Source: CAYLNM01 sp964385045
Lineage (GTDB): Bacteria; Planctomycetota; Phycisphaerae; Phycisphaerales; SM1A02
Direction: 5' to 3'
Length of the DNA stretch: 11,288 nt
Assembly (NCBI GenBank): GCA_964385045.1
Contig: CAYLNM010000137.1
Coordinates: forward strand, 1-11,288
Shown: positions 8,747 through 11,288 of the stretch, piece after piece
Numbering within the stretch: the first letter of the stretch is position 1
Layout of the letters: the number at the start of each line of letters is the position of its first letter
The notes under the pieces: generated by a model
Told to the model about the DNA's origin: nothing
The model's input: only the letters and a program-made list of their open reading frames with translations
Databases searched by the model: none
Made by a program: the position numbers and the translations under genes

Positions 8747-9598
8747 TCAGGCGTCGACGGCGACGATCGCGAGCGCCTTCTCGATCGCCACCGCCTCGCG
8801 GAGCATCCGGTCCACGGCGTCGAAGGGCTGCTGGGTGGCGCCGTCGGAGCGGGCGCGGGCGGGGTCGGGATGCGTCTCGACGAAGATCGCGTCCACGCCC
8901 GCGGCCACCGCGGCGCGGCAGAGGTGCCGGGCCCGCTCGGGCCGACCCGCGGTCACGCCGCGCCCGGCGCCGGGCAGCTGCGTCGAGTGCGTGACGTCGA
9001 AGCACGTCGGCGGGCCGATCTCGGCCATGTCCGCGAGCCCGACGAAGTCGTTCACGAGCCGCCCGTAGCCGAAGAAGGTCCCGCGCTCGGTGAGCACGAT
9101 GCCGCGGGCCCCGGCGGCCTCGAGCTTGCCGACCACGTGCCGCATCTCGTCGGGGGACAGGAACTGGCCCTTCTTGACGTTCACCGGGCGGCCGGTCGCG
9201 GCGCACGCCGCGAGCAGGTCGGTCTGGCGACAAAGGAAGGCCGGGACCTGGAGCAGGTCGACGTGCTCGGCCGCGACCTCGGCCTGATGCGGCTCGTGGA
9301 CGTCGGTGGTGGTGGGCACGGCGAGCTCGCGGCCGAGGCCCGCGAGCATCTCGAGGCCCTCGTGGATGCCGGGGCCGCGGGGCGAGTCGACGCTCGAGCG
9401 ATTGGCCTTGTCGAAGCTGGCCTTCAGGATCAGCGGCAGCCCCAGCTCGCCGCACAGGTCGCGCAGGAACAGCGCGATGCGGCGGTTGGTCGACTCGTCC
9501 TCGAGGACGCACGGGCCCGCGATCACGGTCAGGGGCGCGGACGAGCCGCCGATCTCGACGTCCCCGACGCGGCAGGAGGAGGTGGGCATGGCGGGCAT
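8747..9598 (-). CDS. kdsA: 3-deoxy-8-phosphooctulonate synthase (Kdo8P synthase), metal-dependent class
   Basis: It condenses phosphoenolpyruvate with arabinose-5-phosphate to give Kdo-8-phosphate, the committed step to Kdo of lipopolysaccharide, in the cytoplasm. The 283-residue protein is full length. Motifs: GPCVLED (29-35), KASFDKANRSS (59-69), PTTTDVHEP (95-103), VKKGQFLSPDEM (141-152), TERGTFFGYGRLVNDF (170-185), CFDVTHSTQLPG (199-210) and VETHPDP (240-246). Cys30, His204, Glu241 and Asp252 match the metal ligands of the Aquifex-type enzyme; metal-independent forms such as that of E. coli have Asn at the Cys position. An ATG three codons later (9589) is an equal start candidate; neither has a clear ribosome binding site. 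Other Kdo genes (kdsB, kdsC, waaA) are not adjacent. It points to a diderm host. Confidence 0.96.
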   Translation of the reverse strand: MPAMPTSSCRVGDVEIGGSSAPLTVIAGPCVLEDESTNRRIALFLRDLCGELGLPLILKASFDKANRSSVDSPRGPGIHEGLEMLAGLGRELAVPTTTDVHEPHQAEVAAEHVDLLQVPAFLCRQTDLLAACAATGRPVNVKKGQFLSPDEMRHVVGKLEAAGARGIVLTERGTFFGYGRLVNDFVGLADMAEIGPPTCFDVTHSTQLPGAGRGVTAGRPERARHLCRAAVAAGVDAIFVETHPDPARARSDGATQQPFDAVDRMLREAVAIEKALAIVAVDA

Positions 9599-9618
9599 GG
9601 TACCGGTCGTGAGGTCCG

Positions 9619-9648
9619 AGAATCGGCGGCCGCGCGGGGCGCGGTCAC
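9619..9648 (-). promoter_or_regulatory. Candidate promoter of kdsA
   Basis: On the minus strand GTGACC (9643-9648; 4 of 6 to TTGACA) and GATTCT (9619-9624; 3 of 6 to TATAAT) are 18 bases apart. Transcription would begin about 13 bases before the ATG at 9598. The match is weak, but the position and spacing are reasonable. Confidence 0.25.
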
Positions 9649-9684
9649 GGTTCCGGTCCCGCCTCGTCGTCCCGGCCGGTGATT

Positions 9685-9722
9685 CGGCGGTCCTGCGGTG
9701 CGGCGGTCCTGCGGTGCGGCGG
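9685..9722. repeat. 16-bp perfect tandem duplication
   Basis: TCCTGCGGTGCGGCGG occurs at 9691-9706 and again at 9707-9722, preceded by CGGCGG (9685-9690), which matches the unit's last six bases. The copies are identical. It lies in non-coding sequence about 90 bp upstream of kdsA. Confidence 0.85.
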
Positions 9723-9723
9723 A

Positions 9724-9741
9724 CCGCCGCGTCCGCGGCGG
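9724..9741. other. Inverted repeat next to the 16-bp duplication
   Basis: CCGCCGC (9724-9730) and GCGGCGG (9735-9741) form a perfect 7-bp stem with a GTCC loop. It begins two bases after the tandem duplication. Its role is unknown, and no T-run follows. Confidence 0.45.
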
Positions 9742-9795
9742 ACCCGAGGCCTTCCCGCGGGGCCATCTGGTCCGAAACCGCCACGAACCGCGCGG

Positions 9796-9811
9796 GATCC
9801 GGCTGCGGATC
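9796..9811. other. Small perfect hairpin
   Basis: GATCCG (9796-9801) and CGGATC (9806-9811) enclose a GCTG loop. It is short, but its A/T content makes it less likely to arise from GC richness alone. Confidence 0.4.
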
Positions 9812-9837
9812 GTTCCCCGGCTCGGCGAATGGCGTGC

Positions 9838-9882
9838 GCGTCGGACGCCGGCCCCCGGACCGACGCCCGAGGAGGAGCGTCG
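9838..9882. other. Hairpin with an alternative pairing partner
   Basis: GCGTCGG (9838-9844) pairs with CCGACGC (9860-9866) around an inner CCGG/CCGG stem (9848-9851 and 9855-9858). The same downstream arm (9861-9866) can instead pair with GCGTCG at 9877-9882, so two mutually exclusive hairpins are possible. This resembles attenuator geometry but may be chance. Confidence 0.35.
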
Positions 9883-9970
9883 CGTGGCGGCCCGCCGGAA
9901 CGGAGAAGACCGGCGCGGCTCGTCCGTCCGGTGCCGCCCGGCGTTCCCCGCGGCGCGGAACCTGCGCGGT

Positions 9971-10042
9971 CGGACGCTCGCGTCCGCCGTGTCCAGGCTC
10001 CCCGCGGGGAGCCGGGCCCGGGCGGAGGCGGCCGCCCGGGCC
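9971..10042. other. Cluster of three inverted repeats including a perfect 18-bp palindrome
   Basis: CGGACG/CGTCCG (9971-9976 and 9981-9986, 4-base loop) is followed by the perfect palindrome GGCTCCCCGCGGGGAGCC (9996-10013). Next comes an 11-bp stem with arms 10015-10025 and 10032-10042 and a 6-base loop. The three dyads occupy almost all of 72 bases in non-coding sequence. The palindrome could be an operator for a dimeric regulator or part of a structured RNA. No T-run suggests a simple terminator. Confidence 0.55.
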
Positions 10043-10204
10043 GGCACCGGGGCGGCGCATGGTCCGGGAGTCGTCCGGAGCGCGACCGTCGCGCGTTGCC
10101 TCGTCTTCCGAGGCGGAACATCCCACGGGGTCGCGCGCCGAGGGCGGTGGGGCGCGGAGGTGCGTGCGAAGGGCGCGGGGAATGTGCCCGAAGAGCGAGC
10201 AGTC

Positions 10205-10233
10205 TGTTCATCACAGGGGGTTGGGGTGATAAT
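10205..10233 (+). promoter_or_regulatory. Candidate promoter of the DUF1444 gene
   Basis: GATAAT (10228-10233) matches the -10 consensus at 5 of 6 bases. TGTTCA (10205-10210) is a weak -35, with a 17-base spacer. The stretch is one of the few A/T-rich islands in the window. Transcription would begin near 10240, just upstream of the ATG at 10256, which helps choose that start. Confidence 0.45.
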
Positions 10234-10255
10234 GCCCCGGAGAGAGATCCTCGCC

Positions 10256-11056
10256 ATGGCGCACATGCCGAACGAACCGGAGGCCTTCGGGGAACAGGTG
10301 GCCCGCATTCTGCTCCGCAACTTCCCGGAGCGGAACGTCGAGCTCGCCGGCCCGATGTCGCTGATCCTCAACGGCCGTCACCTCGGTCTCGAGAACCTGT
10401 ACCGCATGGTGCAGTACGAGCCCGAGCGCGGCGTCGAGATCGTCGAGAACTACCTCGAGCGGCTCGTCGAGGGCGACACGTTCTCGTCGATGCCGCTCCC
10501 GCTCTCGGTCGCGCGGCCGCGGATCATGCCGCGGATCCAGCCCGACTCGGTGTTCGAGCACCTCGACCGCGAGCAGGTCGCGCACGTGCCGTTCGTCAAC
10601 GACACGGTCATCGTGTTCGTGCTCGACATGCCGCAGATGACGGTGTCGATCACGGTCGAGCAGATGCTCCGCTGGGGCCTCTCGGCCGACGACCTCGACG
10701 ACATCTCGCGCGAGAACCTCAACCGCTACGCCCCCGACCTCGAGATCCAGTTCGTGGACTCGTCCGAGGGCGGCCGCGCGGCGATCGTCTCGCGGCAGGA
10801 CGGCTACGACGCCGCCCGCCTGCTGCTGGGCACGCTGCACCCGCGGCTCGCGCCGGAGCTCGACGGCGACTTCTACGTCGCCCTGCCCGCGCGGGACATG
10901 TTCCTGGCCATCTCCGCCGACCCCGAGGACTTCGTGACGCGGATCCAGGATCGGGTGGAGCAGGACTACCGGCGGCTGCCGTATCCGATCACCGACCGCT
11001 TCTTCCTCGTGACCCGCGACGGCGTCGCCGGGACGCTGCGGAGCGAGGCGGCCTGA
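10256..11056 (+). CDS. DUF1444 (YtpQ-like) family protein, function unknown
   Basis: The 266-residue protein resembles the DUF1444 family, known from Bacillus YtpQ, whose biochemical role is not established. Recognisable segments are the DGYDAARLLL stretch (182-191), a following VALPARDMFLAI strand (208-219), and PITDRFFLV (244-252) near the C-terminus. The fold appears mixed alpha/beta, with no signal peptide or membrane segment, so it is probably cytoplasmic. The ATG at 10256 was chosen because AGAGAG (10241-10246) lies 9 bases upstream and the candidate promoter starts transcription near 10240. An in-frame ATG at 10232 (eight more residues) is possible: GGGG lies 5 bases before it, but it would overlap the -10 element. 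The gene stands alone, divergent from kdsA, with a strong hairpin after it. The family call is from memory of motifs, so moderately sure. Confidence 0.8.
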   Translation: MAHMPNEPEAFGEQVARILLRNFPERNVELAGPMSLILNGRHLGLENLYRMVQYEPERGVEIVENYLERLVEGDTFSSMPLPLSVARPRIMPRIQPDSVFEHLDREQVAHVPFVNDTVIVFVLDMPQMTVSITVEQMLRWGLSADDLDDISRENLNRYAPDLEIQFVDSSEGGRAAIVSRQDGYDAARLLLGTLHPRLAPELDGDFYVALPARDMFLAISADPEDFVTRIQDRVEQDYRRLPYPITDRFFLVTRDGVAGTLRSEAA

Positions 11057-11117
11057 GCGGGCCCGGGGCCCGGCGCCCGCCCGAGCGGCGGGGGGCGGGC
11101 CGCGTCACCGCGAAGAA

Positions 11118-11156
11118 CGACCGCGGCCGGCGACGTACGATCGCCGGCCGCGGTCG
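11118..11156 (+). terminator. Perfect 16-bp-stem hairpin after the DUF1444 gene
   Basis: Arms 11118-11133 and 11141-11156 are perfectly complementary over 16 bp (starting CGACCGCGG, ending CCGCGGTCG) around the 7-base loop CGTACGA. It begins 61 bases after the stop codon. No T-run follows, as is common for terminators in very GC-rich genomes. It is the longest perfect inverted repeat found in the window. Confidence 0.75.
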
Positions 11157-11228
11157 CGCGCGGGGGGCGGGACGGTCCCGGCGTCCCGGCCGGGCGCGAC
11201 CCCGTCCGTGGCGGGCGGGATGGCCGCG

Positions 11229-11256
11229 TCCCGCCGACCGCATCCCGCCGACCGTG
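11229..11256. repeat. 14-bp tandem repeat upstream of the right-edge gene
   Basis: TCCCGCCGACCG followed by two variable bases occurs at 11229-11242 and 11243-11256. It sits 17 bases before the ATG of the last gene, so it occupies the likely promoter or leader position. Confidence 0.6.
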
Positions 11257-11273
11257 CCGCCCCTCGACCCGCC

Positions 11274-11288
11274 ATGAAGCTGCTGCTG
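11274..11288 (+). CDS. Start of a gene cut by the right edge (MKLLL...)
   Basis: ATG-AAG-CTG-CTG-CTG encodes Met-Lys-Leu-Leu-Leu, the typical opening of a secretion signal peptide or an N-terminal hydrophobic helix. Only five codons are in the window, so neither family nor export can be confirmed. No Shine-Dalgarno sequence is visible in the preceding 18 bases. Its position after the DUF1444 terminator hairpin suggests a separate transcription unit. Confidence 0.45.

Larger units (their letters stand above)
9599..10255. other. Divergent intergenic region between kdsA and the DUF1444 gene, no credible gene
   Basis: These 657 bases separate divergent genes. Open frames run through it on both strands, but their products are Arg/Pro/Gly-rich with no motif, as expected from composition alone. 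It holds a 16-bp tandem duplication, several strong inverted repeats (9724-9741, 9796-9811, 9838-9866, 9971-9986, 9996-10013, 10015-10042) and candidate promoters for both flanking genes. No tRNA-like cloverleaf was seen. A structured non-coding RNA or long regulated leaders are possible. Confidence 0.7.

Noticed and set aside
9599..10126. N-terminal extension of kdsA to an ATG at 10126
   Set aside because: The added ~175 residues are low-complexity, and Kdo8P synthases are about 280 residues, so the ATG at 9598 or 9589 is sufficient.
9698..10231. N-terminal extension of the DUF1444 protein to an ATG at 9698
   Set aside because: The extra 178 residues are Arg/Gly-rich with no motif, and the promoter-like sequence lies just before 10256.
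9599..10255. A tRNA or known riboswitch in the long intergenic region
   Set aside because: No T-loop-like GTTCGANTC motif, CCA-flanked acceptor stem or familiar riboswitch core was seen; only generic inverted repeats.

Overview
The window is roughly three-quarters G+C by eye, with coding almost end to end. It looks like chromosomal sequence from a GC-rich Gram-negative (diderm) bacterium. The diderm inference rests on kdsA, which makes Kdo8P for lipopolysaccharide. A UDP-xylose synthase and an orphan DUF1444 protein would fit Planctomycetota or another GC-rich environmental lineage, but nothing here fixes the phylum. There are no insertion sequences, phage genes, CRISPR arrays, tRNAs or rRNAs.

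Layout, left to right. Positions 1-188 are GC-rich with a 12-bp tandem repeat and may hold the first codons of a gene leaving the window on the minus strand. A complete UDP-glucuronate decarboxylase gene follows on the plus strand (189-1160). It converges on a three-gene minus-strand glycogen/maltodextrin operon, with a long hairpin between the two stop codons. In transcription order the operon is glgP (alpha-glucan phosphorylase), glgX (isoamylase-type debranching enzyme) and malQ (4-alpha-glucanotransferase). Both junctions are 4-bp stop/start overlaps, and glgP has a strong Shine-Dalgarno sequence.

The three enzymes form a complete cytoplasmic glycogen-breakdown pathway. GlgP removes outer-chain glucose as glucose-1-phosphate, GlgX cuts the alpha-1,6 stubs of the limit dextrin, and MalQ rebuilds the released short maltodextrins into chains GlgP can use again. 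Synthesis genes (glgA, glgB, glgC) are not in the window.

Upstream of glgP, also on the minus strand, is kdsA (8747-9598). It has the Cys/His/Glu/Asp set of the metal-dependent enzyme class. kdsA is divergent from a plus-strand DUF1444 gene (10256-11056). The roughly 650 bp between them has no credible gene but is rich in inverted repeats, including a perfect 18-bp palindrome beside an 11-bp-stem hairpin, plus a 16-bp tandem duplication and candidate promoters for both flanking genes. A perfect 16-bp-stem hairpin follows the DUF1444 gene. The window ends five codons into another plus-strand gene (MKLLL...).

I do not see a clearly novel biological system. The points most worth a second look are the structured kdsA/DUF1444 intergenic region, the low-complexity protein tails on either side of the glgP/glgX overlap, and the near-leaderless start of the decarboxylase gene.
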